DNA of 64,000 bases, from positions 1-64,000 of the forward strand of contig NZ_FQUJ01000003.1 in assembly GCF_900128925.1 (NCBI RefSeq). Reading direction: 5' to 3'. The stretch comes from Modicisalibacter ilicicola DSM 19980. GTDB lineage: Bacteria; Pseudomonadota; Gammaproteobacteria; Pseudomonadales; Halomonadaceae. A program made the position numbers and the translations under genes. Under the pieces are notes generated by a model, which was not told where the DNA came from, did not search any database, and saw only the letters and a list, made by a program, of their open reading frames with translations. Positions 26,801-34,726 of the stretch are shown one piece after another (position 1 is the first letter of the stretch; every line of letters starts with the position of its first letter).

Positions 26801-26899
26801 GGAAGGCTCGCCGGGGACGTCAACGGCGATGGCATCGCCGACCTGGCGATTCAACTGGCCGGTGTCGAAACCTTGCAGATCAACGACTTTCTGCTTTGA
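23879..26899 (+). CDS. Large RTX protein with CBM2-like and beta-helix modules
   Basis: The predicted protein has 1006 residues and no N-terminal signal peptide. It has a CBM2-like module (residues 1-100, ending LAPGETVRFKF), a right-handed beta-helix of pectate-lyase type (about 110-490, with ATIHLAAGDYHFDDAI), a first block of calcium-binding RTX repeats (LYGGAGNDLLRGGAG, near 515-545), two further CBM2-like modules (about 630-730 and 745-850) and a second RTX block (about 865-915). A hydrophobic C-terminus follows. The layout fits an extracellular, calcium-folded polysaccharide-acting or adhesive protein exported by a type I system. The beta-helix has no catalytic motif I can assign. The ATG at 23879 has AGG eight bases upstream and is preferred over GTG at 23873. 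No transporter genes are adjacent. Confidence 0.8.
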   Translation: MSSLIDYTLTSQWNGGFVLELFVTNSSLYTFYDYQIAFAVDGVIADIWNASVVSRTASGYVVADDDDKNDLAPGETVRFKFKVLSESGELPFAFTVNGEHAELTPEAEALRQAQMPEKALLGDDYPIVDNAITVGPEIDADILNALILLAPENATIHLAAGDYHFDDAIRITRSDVSLIGAGADNTHVTFSEQALIENPAHGFIAEGTGATPAGYLRADVDEHGKVLTLGEGHGLAVGDTIRLWQDNTAEYLDAIGDTAWRNMDVPLRTSMARVAGVEGDSITLDRGVHFDFDAGATRVERLDVLENVTLGGFSIDFPLGIPDSGDFSNHLPALDSYHAVEFSGTVASHLFDIQVVNTPSLAFEIARSLDVTAERLVAQGAFNKGGGGNGYAYELRESFDGTFTDLSDSGMRHSLVFASWHSSVGNTVNIDYTDRDINFHGGRDHRNSVHVEQSIRDAATDVKSPTLWINSGGEFFGAPTDAEANEVRFDYVVGSRRDDTVQGTDSGVYLDGAEGHDSLYGGAGNDLLRGGAGWGNDLIDGGDGFDTVLFDQAFFDSRIRYHDDGSLSVEGAGHDTLIDVERAIFSDGITLDIATRVAVQGEPLEFPAAEEVELDPRSAFAELVDIPVPRCTASLEVVSRWSSGYVMAVEITNHLDDTLEHPLVEFTLAADITRFYGAALVERRGDLYRVALDDSAEVTPEATQRFSFKAYAPESLLPEGLTLGGQDVDVDHSSLHAGSAPEAGSLISVESNVVNAWQGGHIAEVLVKNVSEERIDDLVIAFDLPSRIDTLWNAEGQHDDGRYTLSDDGDTPPSLAPGETWRFSYKTYHDEPTLPDNIVADGSVVEATVMPGSDILLQTKPDDDLLLGGDNDENLYGLSGDDRLHGRGGDDYLAGGLGADALEGGAGADVFAFATTFDSNPPAADTLLDFSSSQGDLIDLAAIDADLGVAGNQAFAWRHALGFSGNAGELRFSDGRLAGDVNGDGIADLAIQLAGVETLQINDFLL

Positions 26900-26946
26900 C
26901 GGTTGAAATTACGCCGATACCCCTCAATAGTTGATAGAGGAATGAC

Positions 26947-26971
26947 GCGGCATGCCCGTTCGGCATGCCGC
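26947..26971. terminator. Hairpin after the RTX gene
   Basis: GCGGCATGCC and GGCATGCCGC form a perfect 10-bp stem with a 5-base loop, 47 bases after the RTX stop. There is no T run, so it may be a weak or factor-assisted terminator. Confidence 0.4.
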
Positions 26972-27021
26972 TCATGCCGAGACGCCCGGAACTAAAATGG
27001 ATTTTTAGAAGGAGCGACATC

Positions 27022-27690
27022 ATGACCTTGCGCACACCGCTCAATCATGCGATCTGCACTGCCCTTGTCGCCGGAGGCCTGGCATTCGGAGGAAGTGCCC
27101 TCGCCCAACCCCAGGGGCTCTATTCCGCCGACGAACTGACCGATGCAGAGGTTTACACCAACCAGAGCTCCGATGTGGTCGGCGAGGTGGAAGACGTCCT
27201 TCTCGACGAGAACATGCAGGTGCATTCCCTGGTCATCGATACCAGCGAATTCCTCGATTTTGGCCAGAAGCAGCATGTCGTCGAGACCGGCAAGTTCACC
27301 GTCGAGACCGTGAACGGCAAAGACAAGGACGACGTTGAATACAAGGTCACCGTCGACATGACGGAAGAGCAAATCGCTCAGCAGCCGGAATACACCGACG
27401 ACTGGTGGGCCGAGACCAAGAAGCAGGCCGCGAATGCCTGGCAAGAAACCAAGCAGACCGCCGAAAGCGCCTGGCAGAGCACCAAGGCGGCCACCGCCAG
27501 CGCCCTCAGCAGTGCCGGTGAAGCCCTGGACGAGGCAGGCAACGAAACCGAGCAGGCCGCGGAAAACGCCGCCCAGGAAACCGAGCAGGCCGCCGACGAG
27601 GCAGCCAATGAAACTCAGCAGGCCACCGAGGCCGCCGGCAACCAGGCCGAGCAGGCGGGTGAAGAGATCGATCAGGAGACCAACAACTGA
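27022..27690 (+). CDS. PRC-barrel protein with acidic repeat tail
   Basis: A 222-residue exported protein. It has a signal peptide (GLAFGGSALA-QP, near residue 29), then a PRC-barrel-like domain (LYSADELTDAEVYTNQSSDV, then VEDVLLDENMQVHSLVID, near 33-85). A long helical tail follows, made of repeated Glu/Gln/Ala heptads such as NETEQAAENAAQETEQAADE (about 140-222). The tail is strongly acidic, which suits a periplasm exposed to salt. The start at 27022 has AAGGAG eight bases upstream. The role is unknown; PRC-barrels often bind proteins or small ligands, and the tail looks like a coiled coil or an apolipoprotein-like surface helix. Confidence 0.75.
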   Translation: MTLRTPLNHAICTALVAGGLAFGGSALAQPQGLYSADELTDAEVYTNQSSDVVGEVEDVLLDENMQVHSLVIDTSEFLDFGQKQHVVETGKFTVETVNGKDKDDVEYKVTVDMTEEQIAQQPEYTDDWWAETKKQAANAWQETKQTAESAWQSTKAATASALSSAGEALDEAGNETEQAAENAAQETEQAADEAANETQQATEAAGNQAEQAGEEIDQETNN

Positions 27691-27712
27691 TCGATCGCCA
27701 TCGACAACAGTG

Positions 27713-29536
27713 CTAGAGCGATACGCCCGGTTCCCGACCGGGCGTTTTCGTCACTGTCGAACGGTCGACCTGCCCGGTCTGCACCTGCCACTGCTGGGCA
27801 TAGTGGCCCTGGACAGCGAGCAACCGGGCATGCGTCCCCCGCTCCACGACCCGTCCGTCGTGGATCACGGCGATCTGGTCGGCATGCACGATGGTGGAAA
27901 GCCGGTGAGCGATCATGATCACGGTACGATCATGGGAAATGCGCGAGAGCGAGCGCTGGATGGCCGCCTCGGTCTCGTTGTCCACGGCACTGGTCGCCTC
28001 GTCCAGCACCAGGATGGGAGAATCCTTGAGCAGCGCCCGGGCCAGGGACAGCCGCTGTCGCTGGCCACCGGAGAGCCTCACCCCGCGCTCGCCCACCGGC
28101 GTGTCGAGCCCCAGCGGCAGCGTCCGAATGAACTCCCACGCCTCGGCGGTGCGCGCCGCCTCGACGACCTCGTCCCGGGTTGCTTCGGGCCGGGCGTAGG
28201 CAATGTTGTCGCGTATCGTGCCCTCGAACAGATAGACGTCCTGGCTGACCAGGCCGATAGCGCCGCGCAGGGACTCGAGGCTGATCGCATCGATCGCTTG
28301 GCCATCGATGCGCACCGCACCCGCATCGGGATCGTAGAAACGCAGCAGCAGCTTGATCAGGGTCGACTTGCCCGACCCCGTCGCGCCCACCAGGGCCAGG
28401 GTATGCCCGGCAGGCACCTGCAGATCGATCGATTCGACACCACCCCCGGTCTCGGCGTAGTGAAAGCTCACGCCTTCGAAGGTGACCTCGCCGCGCACCG
28501 GCTCGGCCAGGGGCGTTTCGCTCTCGTCCTTCACCCGAATGGGCACGCCCAGCAGATCGAGGATACGTCGCGTGCTGGCCATGGCGCGCTCGAACAGGTC
28601 GATGACCTGGGCCAGGCCGGTCAACGGCCACAACAGCCGTTGGGTCAGGAACACCAGTACCCCATAGGCCCCCACGTTCAGCTCACCCCTCAAGGCCAGC
28701 AGGCCGCCCACCGTGAAGGTCGCCAGGAAACCGGCCAGGATGGCCATGCGGATCACCGGGATGAAGGCCGAACTGACGCGGATCGCCTGGCGATTGGCCT
28801 CGACATACTCCTCGCTGGCCCGGCGCAGCCGCGCGGCCTCGCGGGACTCCGCGGTGAAGCTCTTGATGGTGGCGATGCCGCTCAGGTTGTTGGAAAGCCG
28901 GCTGGAAAGCTCGCCCACGCGCTCGCGTACCGTGTTGTAGAGCGGTCCGGCCTTGCGCTGGAAATAGAAGGCGCCCCAGATGATCAGCGGAATCGGGGTG
29001 AAGGCCAGCAAGGCGATCAGCGGCGAGATGACGAAGAACACCGCGCCCACGGCGACCACGGTCACGCCGACCTGGATCATCGAGTTGGCGCCGCCGTCCA
29101 GGAAACGCTCGAGCTGGTTGACGTCGTCGTTCATGGTCGCCACCAGCTGCCCGGAACTGCGCGACTCGAAGAAGCTCATGTCCAGGCGCTGCACGTGCTC
29201 GTAGGCGTCCTGGCGCAGATCGGCCTGCAGCCGCTGGGCCAGGTTGCGCCACAGGACCTGGTAGAGATACTCGAACAGCGACTCGCCGGCCCAGATGAAG
29301 AAGGTCAGCACCCCCAGGGCCAGGATCTGCTCCCGGGCCGAGGCGAACCCCAGCGCCGCCACGAAACTCTCTTCCTGGTTGACCACCACGTCGATGGCCA
29401 CCCCGATGAGAATTTCCGGGGCGATGTCGAACAGCTTGTTGATGATCGAGCAGATCGTCGCCGCGACGATGCGGCGGCGATAGCCCCGGGCGTAGCGCAG
29501 AAGACGCCCCAGGGCCTGGAAACTGGTAGTGGGCAT
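27713..29536 (-). CDS. ABC exporter, fused permease and ATPase (MsbA/MdlB type)
   Basis: This half-transporter has 607 residues. An N-terminal type IV exporter membrane domain of about six helices (residues 15-310) includes VAVGAVFFVISPLIALLAF. The C-terminal nucleotide-binding domain follows: Walker A VGATGSGKS, signature LSGGQRQRLSLARALL and Walker B PILVLDEATSA, then the His loop in IAHRLSTI. All ATPase residues are intact. It probably works as a homodimer that exports lipids, drugs or peptides; the substrate cannot be read from sequence. I prefer the ATG at 29536 to an upstream TTG at 29566. It diverges from dgoD and converges on the PRC-barrel gene. Confidence 0.9.
   Translation of the reverse strand: MPTTSFQALGRLLRYARGYRRRIVAATICSIINKLFDIAPEILIGVAIDVVVNQEESFVAALGFASAREQILALGVLTFFIWAGESLFEYLYQVLWRNLAQRLQADLRQDAYEHVQRLDMSFFESRSSGQLVATMNDDVNQLERFLDGGANSMIQVGVTVVAVGAVFFVISPLIALLAFTPIPLIIWGAFYFQRKAGPLYNTVRERVGELSSRLSNNLSGIATIKSFTAESREAARLRRASEEYVEANRQAIRVSSAFIPVIRMAILAGFLATFTVGGLLALRGELNVGAYGVLVFLTQRLLWPLTGLAQVIDLFERAMASTRRILDLLGVPIRVKDESETPLAEPVRGEVTFEGVSFHYAETGGGVESIDLQVPAGHTLALVGATGSGKSTLIKLLLRFYDPDAGAVRIDGQAIDAISLESLRGAIGLVSQDVYLFEGTIRDNIAYARPEATRDEVVEAARTAEAWEFIRTLPLGLDTPVGERGVRLSGGQRQRLSLARALLKDSPILVLDEATSAVDNETEAAIQRSLSRISHDRTVIMIAHRLSTIVHADQIAVIHDGRVVERGTHARLLAVQGHYAQQWQVQTGQVDRSTVTKTPGREPGVSL
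27724..27750 (+). terminator. Rho-independent terminator
   Basis: CGCCCGGT and ACCGGGCG form an 8-bp GC-rich stem with a TCCCG loop, followed by TTTTCG. It ends the PRC-barrel transcript and overlaps the last codons of the converging ABC exporter gene. Confidence 0.75.
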
Positions 29537-29661
29537 CGGCAAGGCCCCGTGTCGGAAGGCCCTCAAGGATAGCGGAAACCGTCACGTCACCCAACACGAC
29601 AGCCCGGCGATGGCTCCTGTAAGCTAATCACCCTTTCATCCACCGTCATCGGAGGGCGTCC

Positions 29662-30810
29662 ATGAAGATCACCCGACTCAAGACCTGGCAGGTACCGCCA
29701 CGCTGGCTGTTCCTGAAGATCGAGACCGACAGCGGCTGCTACGGCTGGGGCGAGCCGGTCGTCGAGGGCCGGGCCGCCACCGTCGAGGCCGCCGTGCACG
29801 AGCTGGCCGACTACCTGGTCGGCCAGGACCCGCACCGCATCGAGCACCTGTGGAACACCCTCTACCGGGCCGGCTTCTATCGCGGCGGGCCGATCCTGAT
29901 GTCGGCCATCGCCGGCATCGACCAGGCCCTGTGGGATCTCAAGGGGCGCGATCTCGGCGTGCCCGTGCATCAGCTGCTGGGCGGTGCGGTACGCGACAGG
30001 ATGCGCATGTACGCCTGGACCGGCGGCGACCGGCCAACTGACGTGGGCGCCGGGGCCAAGGCCCTGGTCGAGCAGGGCTTCACCGCCTTCAAGATGAATG
30101 GCACCCCGGAGCTGCAGATCGTCGATTCCCACAAGAAGGTCGACGAGGCCGTGGCCCGGGTCGCCGAGGCCCGCGAGGCGGTGGGGCCGGATGTCGGCAT
30201 CGGCATCGACTTCCATGGCCGGGTGCATCGCCCCATGGCCAAGGCGCTGCTGCGCGAACTCGAGCCCTTCCACCCGATGTTCGTCGAGGAACCGGTGGCC
30301 CCGGAGCACCTGCCCTGCCTCACGCAGATCGCCGGTGGCCTGGGCTATCCCATCGCCACCGGCGAACGCCTGCACACACGCTTCGAGTTCCGCGACCTGC
30401 TCGCCGAGGGCATGGTCGACGTGATCCAGCCCGATCTCTCCCACTGCGGCGGCATCAGCGAGGGGCTGAAGATCGCCACCCTGGCCTCGGCCTACGATGT
30501 GGCCCTGGCGCCCCACTGCCCGCTCGGCCCGCTGACCCTGGCCGCGTCGCTGCAGCTGGATGCGGTATGCCACAACGCCTTCATCCAGGAGCAGAGCATG
30601 GGCATTCACTACAATCAGGACAACGACGTGCTCGACTACCTGGTCGACAAGTCGGCGCTGGCCATCGAGAACGGCTTCTGCGCCATCCCCCAGGGGCCGG
30701 GGCTGGGCGTGGAGATCGACGAGGCCTTCGTCGAGGAGCGCGCCAAGGTCGGGCATCGCTGGCGCAATCCGGTGTGGGCGCATGAAGACGGCTCCATCGC
30801 CGAATGGTAA
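29662..30810 (+). CDS. dgoD: D-galactonate dehydratase
   Basis: This enolase-superfamily enzyme converts D-galactonate to 2-dehydro-3-deoxy-galactonate. At 382 residues it is the same length as E. coli DgoD and very similar throughout ([20 protein letters not shown] is shared). The metal ligands Asp183, Glu209 and Glu235 and the acid-base residues His185 and His285 fall at the same numbers, in FDFHGR-like, EEPV, GER and APHCPLGP contexts. It is the first gene of a rightward sugar oxidation set with an SDR dehydrogenase and an SMP-30 lactonase. The kinase and aldolase of the pathway (DgoK, DgoA) are not in the window. Start: GGAGGGCGTCC leads the ATG. Confidence 0.95.
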   Translation: MKITRLKTWQVPPRWLFLKIETDSGCYGWGEPVVEGRAATVEAAVHELADYLVGQDPHRIEHLWNTLYRAGFYRGGPILMSAIAGIDQALWDLKGRDLGVPVHQLLGGAVRDRMRMYAWTGGDRPTDVGAGAKALVEQGFTAFKMNGTPELQIVDSHKKVDEAVARVAEAREAVGPDVGIGIDFHGRVHRPMAKALLRELEPFHPMFVEEPVAPEHLPCLTQIAGGLGYPIATGERLHTRFEFRDLLAEGMVDVIQPDLSHCGGISEGLKIATLASAYDVALAPHCPLGPLTLAASLQLDAVCHNAFIQEQSMGIHYNQDNDVLDYLVDKSALAIENGFCAIPQGPGLGVEIDEAFVEERAKVGHRWRNPVWAHEDGSIAEW

Positions 30811-30820
30811 GGGAAACACC

Positions 30821-30944
30821 GAATAAATGGCTGCGCGGCTCAAGCACTGCGTTGCGCGGTGCTCGGAATCCTCACATATTGCATATATGCTCCGGTTCCT
30901 GTGCTCCGTGCGCCTTGTGCTTGATACCGCTCGCTGATTTATTC
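30821..30944. repeat. 124-bp imperfect inverted-repeat element
   Basis: The ends match as an imperfect inverted repeat: GAATAAATGGCTGCGCGG at the left, and the complement of CGCTGATTTATTC at the right. The interior can also pair, so the unit could fold into one long hairpin around CATATTGCATATATG. It separates dgoD from the SDR gene. It resembles a small non-coding mobile repeat (MITE or BIME type). It has no ORF. Confidence 0.5.
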
Positions 30945-30973
30945 AGCGCTCCCTACAACAGAGGTAATCAACC

Positions 30974-31744
30974 ATGGCATTTTCTTTTCAGGACCTGCAG
31001 TTTCCGGACCTGAAGGACTCGAGCGTGTTCATCACCGGCGGCGGGTCGGGCATCGGCGCCGCTCTCACCGAAGGCTTCCTCTCCCAGGGGGCGCGGGTGG
31101 CCTTCGTCGGTCTCTCGGATGCCACGCCCTTCTGCGACGAGATGGAGACCCGGTACGGAATCCGCCCATTGTTCATCCGCTGCGATATCCGCGACATCGA
31201 GGCCTTGCGCTCGGCCATCGCCGACGCCCGGGACGCCCATGGCCCCATCAAGGTACTGGTCAACAACGCCGCCCGGGACACCCGCCACTCGCTGGCCGAG
31301 TGGAGCGTCGCCGACTGGGACGATTCCATCGCCACCAACCTGCGCCCGCAGTTCTTCACCGCCCAGGCGGTGGCCGCGGACATGCGCGAGCAAGGCGGCG
31401 GCGCCATCATCAACCTGTCGTCGAATTCCTACCTGCTGGGACTGGCCGGCTATCCGACCTACGTCACCGCCAAGGCCGGCATCATGGGCATGACCAAGGC
31501 CCTGGCCCGGGAACTCGGGCCCGACAACATCCGCGTCAACTGCCTGATCCCCGGCTGGGTGATGACCGAGCGCCAGCGCGAGCTGTGGGTCAACGACAAG
31601 GATCTCCAGGAATGCCTGGACCAGCAGTGCCTCAAGGAGGCGATCCCGGTGGAGGACATGATCGGCCCCTGCCTGTTCCTGGCCTCCGAGGCGTCGCGGA
31701 TGATGACCGGTCAGGAGCTGGTCGTCGATGGGGGGCGCGTGTGA
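30974..31744 (+). CDS. SDR-family sugar dehydrogenase
   Basis: This 256-residue short-chain dehydrogenase has the nucleotide-binding TGGGSGIG near residues 21-28, NNAA near 96-99, and the catalytic Ser150, Tyr163 and Lys167 (YVTAK). The C-terminal VDGGRV is typical. Between a galactonate dehydratase and a lactonase, the likely reaction is oxidation of galactose (or a similar aldose such as arabinose or fucose) to the lactone with NAD(P). The specificity is an inference from neighbours. It is translationally coupled to the lactonase by a GTGA overlap, and AGAGGTAATC provides the ribosome binding site. Confidence 0.88.
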   Translation: MAFSFQDLQFPDLKDSSVFITGGGSGIGAALTEGFLSQGARVAFVGLSDATPFCDEMETRYGIRPLFIRCDIRDIEALRSAIADARDAHGPIKVLVNNAARDTRHSLAEWSVADWDDSIATNLRPQFFTAQAVAADMREQGGGAIINLSSNSYLLGLAGYPTYVTAKAGIMGMTKALARELGPDNIRVNCLIPGWVMTERQRELWVNDKDLQECLDQQCLKEAIPVEDMIGPCLFLASEASRMMTGQELVVDGGRV

Positions 31745-32619
31745 GTCGGCACAACGCCCAACAGGTTCTGGCCTGCGGCTGCGAACTCGGCGAGGGGCCG
31801 CAATGGCACGCCGCGGCCGGACGGCTCTACTGGTGCGACATCCTCGAGGGGCGTCTGCACTGGCTGGTGCCGGCAAGCGGTGAAACCGGCCATGCCGATT
31901 TCGGTCACTGCATCTCGCTTGCCGTGCCACTGGCGCACGGGGGCGTGCTGGTGGTGGGCGAGTCGGCACTCGAGCGTTTCGACCCCGCCTCGGGGCAGCG
32001 CGAGCATCTGCTCGACTTCGAGGCGGACGATCCGGTCACCCGCTCCAACGACGGGCGCGTCGACCGTCACGGCAGCCTGTGGCTCTCCAGCATGGGCAAG
32101 GCCGCCGAGCAGGGTGCCGGCAGCCTGTATCGCCTTCATCGCGGCGAACTGGTCAAGCTGCGCGGCAACCTGACCATTCCCAACGCGATCTGCTTCTCGG
32201 CCGGGGGCGAGTATGCCCACTTCGCCGATACGGCCCTGGGCGTCGTCTACCGCTGGGCGCTCGATGGCGAGGGCTGGCCGCAAGGCGAGCCGGTAGCCTG
32301 GGCCGATTTCTCGACCCGTTCCGGCAACCCGGATGGCGCGGTGATCGACCGCGAAGGGGCGATGTGGCTGGCGCTCTGGGGCGCCGGCAAGGTCCTGCGC
32401 CTGGACGGGGAGGCCAACATCACCGACGAGATCGTCTTGCCCACCGCGCAGCCCTCCTGCCCCGCCTTCGGCGGCGAGCATCTGGACCGGCTCTATGTCA
32501 CCACCGCTCGGGAAGGCATGGACGCCGACCAGCGGGCACGGGAGCCAACCGCCGGCGACCTGTTCATAGCCGAACTCGACGTACCGGGACTGGCCGAGCC
32601 GCCGCTGCGGTTGAAATGA
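31741..32619 (+). CDS. SMP-30/gluconolactonase-type sugar lactonase
   Basis: A 292-residue beta-propeller lactonase that would open the sugar lactone made by the SDR enzyme. The metal-site blocks are present: Glu in LGEGPQWH near residue 17, Asn in NDGRVD near 102, Asn in NLTIPNAI near 145, and Asp in SGNPDGAVID near 197. The start is GTG at 31741, overlapping the SDR stop by four bases; the longer frame upstream is the SDR gene read in another register. With DgoD it forms an oxidative, non-phosphorylative route from aldose to lactone, acid and 2-keto-3-deoxy acid. Confidence 0.88.
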   Translation: MSRHNAQQVLACGCELGEGPQWHAAAGRLYWCDILEGRLHWLVPASGETGHADFGHCISLAVPLAHGGVLVVGESALERFDPASGQREHLLDFEADDPVTRSNDGRVDRHGSLWLSSMGKAAEQGAGSLYRLHRGELVKLRGNLTIPNAICFSAGGEYAHFADTALGVVYRWALDGEGWPQGEPVAWADFSTRSGNPDGAVIDREGAMWLALWGAGKVLRLDGEANITDEIVLPTAQPSCPAFGGEHLDRLYVTTAREGMDADQRAREPTAGDLFIAELDVPGLAEPPLRLK

Positions 32620-32629
32620 GGTTCGTCGA

Positions 32630-32776
32630 GCAAGCGCCGCTACGCGGCGTTCGCCCGATAAATCTGGCTCCTACAAAACCCTTTGATATCAATTGCCTGT
32701 AGGAGCTCGCTTCAGCGAGCGATTGGCGTTGTTACCATCGCCGGATAAATCCGGCTGCTCCTACACCCAACAAGCA
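32630..32776. repeat. REP-like palindromic repeat cluster
   Basis: Three related units contain TGTAGGAGC or its complement GCTCCTACA next to short hairpins: GCCGCTACGCGGC with ATAAATCTGGCTCCTACA, then TGTAGGAGCTCGCTTCAGCG, then GGATAAATCCGGCTGCTCCT. Alternating orientation between convergent genes is typical of REP/BIME elements. They may protect the 3' ends of both transcripts. Confidence 0.65.
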
Positions 32777-32819
32777 TGCACGGCAAAGTGCGATGGGCCT
32801 GAAATGATTGCGGTTCGGA

Positions 32820-33302
32820 TCAGCCAAACTTCTCGTTCTCGCCCATGTTCGGCGTCTTGTCGGTCATGTTGGCCTTGGCAATCTCGTAGAGCTGGAACGC
32901 CTTGCTCTCCTTGGCCTTCCAGTGCTCGCCCTGCTGGATCTTGATCTCCAGCAGCACCACGTCCGGGTCTTCCTTGCCCTCGGGGAACCAGGCGCCCACG
33001 AAGGAATTCCAGTACTTGTCGATCAGTTCCTGGTTCTTGGTCAGGTTGGCCGTTCCCGAAAGCGACACGTAGACGCCCTCCTCCTGGTCGGAGAAGCTCA
33101 GGCAGACTTGGCTGTCCTGCTGGGCCTCGAAGACCTTCTCGGCACTACGCCGGGTGAAGAACCACAGCGTGCCATCGTACTCGTCCTGCACCAGGTGCAT
33201 GGGCCGAGCCCTGGGCGTGTCGCCATCCACGGTGACCAGCATGCCCACCTTGATGTCCTTGATCATGTTCCATATCTTTTGCTTATGTTCGGGACTGGAC
33301 AT
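32820..33302 (-). CDS. Pyridoxamine 5'-phosphate oxidase-family stress protein
   Basis: The 160-residue protein is a split-barrel flavin-binding protein of the general stress type. Recognisable parts are VGMLVTVDGDTPRARPMHLV near residues 20-40, TLWFFTRRSAEKV near 46-58, YVSLSGTANL near 78-87, and the conserved WNSFVGAWFPEG followed by DPDVVLLEI near 101-125. Proteins of this group bind FMN or F420-like cofactors and are not true PdxH enzymes. I took the ATG at 33302 (MSSPEHK) over 33311. It is a single-gene unit. Confidence 0.85.
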   Translation of the reverse strand: MSSPEHKQKIWNMIKDIKVGMLVTVDGDTPRARPMHLVQDEYDGTLWFFTRRSAEKVFEAQQDSQVCLSFSDQEEGVYVSLSGTANLTKNQELIDKYWNSFVGAWFPEGKEDPDVVLLEIKIQQGEHWKAKESKAFQLYEIAKANMTDKTPNMGENEKFG

Positions 33303-33565
33303 AGCAACCAAACTCCTTGTCTGATGTTCCGTTTACCCAGAATCGTGGCACCCTAACAAACCGCCGAGGCGCCTGGCAAAAAGGCACGCGGGTGCAGGCG
33401 GTCTCTTGGGCACGCGCCGTTTCAAGATAGTGGCGAATTACCCTGTCGTCGAACGAGCCGCGCGCCGCTTCGATGCCCGGGACTTGCCCCAGGCTAAATC
33501 GGCAAAACGACGCCGGGTGTAGCATGGACGTGTCACTCGGCATCCTCACTCGACCAGGAAGGCTC

Positions 33566-34306
33566 ATGTTCGACTGGCTGTCCCGGCATTCGGATCTACT
33601 GACGATCTTCACCAACACAGCGTCGATCATCGTCTGGCTGGGCTTTTCCCAGGCCTTGTACATGGAGATGCGCCGGCGCCGCCACCCCCGCCTGCTCATC
33701 AACAGTGGCAAGAAGAAGGACACCAGCGCGCTGTGCATCATCAGCAACATGAGCGACGAGCCGGTCTTCATCGAATACATCATCGCCGAGCTCGACACCT
33801 CGCGAGGCGTCATCCGCATGGACGTGACGGATTACGATCAGTCCTACACGCCGGGCGACGAGGACCAAGGGTATGCCGCGGGCGCCGATCGACGAGAACC
33901 CGCGGATCTGGACCCCAATAACGATCATCAAGGCCCGCTCGATGTCGACGACTTCATTCATATCGGCACCTTCGATCGCGTGATCCGTCGCCTCGCCCGG
34001 GAAGCAGGCATCGAGATGGAGGGCCATCGCCCCGCGGGGGATCTGCATTTTCGCAGCCTGACCATTCGCCTCATCGGCATCTACGGCCCCGAGAGCCTGC
34101 CCATCGGCGCCGAGCGCCGCTTCAAGCTCACCCACAAGTACCACTATTGTGCCCTCAGGCCGGCCTCGGCGGACACGCGTCGCCTGGCCTCGCGGTGGCA
34201 GCGTCACAAGGTGCGCAAGTGGATCGAGCAGATCAATGCCTCGAGTGCCTCGGCACGGCTGTCGTTTCGTCGCCTGAACGGCGAGGACGACAACGCCCGC
34301 CTGTAA
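33566..34306 (+). CDS. Membrane-anchored protein of unknown function
   Basis: A 246-residue protein with one N-terminal membrane helix (LLTIFTNTASIIVWLGFSQA near residues 10-29), followed by a basic stop-transfer MRRRRHPR. A soluble domain with beta-rich segments then follows (ALCIISNMSDEPVFIEYIIA). A central acidic insert (residues 95-125) fits a halophile. I chose the ATG at 33566, with AGGAAGG just upstream; the longer frame from 33473 has no ribosome binding site. No family was recognised. The domain after the helix probably faces the cytoplasm, given the basic residues after it. Confidence 0.65.
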   Translation: MFDWLSRHSDLLTIFTNTASIIVWLGFSQALYMEMRRRRHPRLLINSGKKKDTSALCIISNMSDEPVFIEYIIAELDTSRGVIRMDVTDYDQSYTPGDEDQGYAAGADRREPADLDPNNDHQGPLDVDDFIHIGTFDRVIRRLAREAGIEMEGHRPAGDLHFRSLTIRLIGIYGPESLPIGAERRFKLTHKYHYCALRPASADTRRLASRWQRHKVRKWIEQINASSASARLSFRRLNGEDDNARL

Positions 34307-34425
34307 GGTTTCCTTCCCTGGCCTCACAAAGCCTCAGGACCCCCGCAAGGGCCCCCGCGCAGCCGGCAACGCACAGGCATGTCGGCTGGCGCACAACAAG
34401 AAATCCCTTACCCATGAGGTGCCCC

Positions 34426-34644
34426 ATGAAGATCGCTACATTCACCGCGTCGCTGCTGGCCTCGCTCCTGCTGGCCGGTTCGGCCCTGGCCATGGATTCC
34501 GATGCCGTCGAACAGAAGATGGCCGAAATACGCCAGCAGACCGAGGAAACCGCTCAATCCGAGTCGCGGGTCGAGGCGCTGGAAAAGCAGGTACAGGAAC
34601 TGGAAGCACTGGTTCGCATGATGCTCGAGGAAGAACAGGAATAG
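34426..34644 (+). CDS. Small exported coiled-coil protein
   Basis: A 72-residue product with a clear signal peptide (FTASLLASLLLAGSALA, cleaved near residue 22) and a mature part that is almost entirely a charged coiled coil (ESRVEALEKQVQELEALVRM). GAGG lies before the ATG at 34426; an in-frame ATG at 34414 is possible. It is followed by a strong terminator, which supports a free-standing gene. It may be a periplasmic oligomer like Lpp, but no lipobox is present. Confidence 0.65.
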   Translation: MKIATFTASLLASLLLAGSALAMDSDAVEQKMAEIRQQTEETAQSESRVEALEKQVQELEALVRMMLEEEQE

Positions 34645-34677
34645 GACGGCAAGAAGCGCCTCCTGTCCCCTCTCGAA

Positions 34678-34712
34678 ACGCCAAGGGCCTGCTCATCGCA
34701 GGCCCTTGGCGT
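34678..34712. terminator. Long perfect hairpin between convergent genes
   Basis: ACGCCAAGGGCCTGC and GCAGGCCCTTGGCGT form a perfect 15-bp stem with the loop TCATC. It lies between the small coiled-coil gene and the end of livM, and probably stops transcription from both sides, though no T run is present on either strand. Confidence 0.65.
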
Positions 34713-34726
34713 GAGAGTAGCCTTCG

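Noticed and set aside
27434-29572. A 712-codon plus-strand frame opposite the ABC exporter
   Set aside because: Mirror frame of a well-conserved ABC exporter; composition biased and interrupted by a terminator hairpin near its start.
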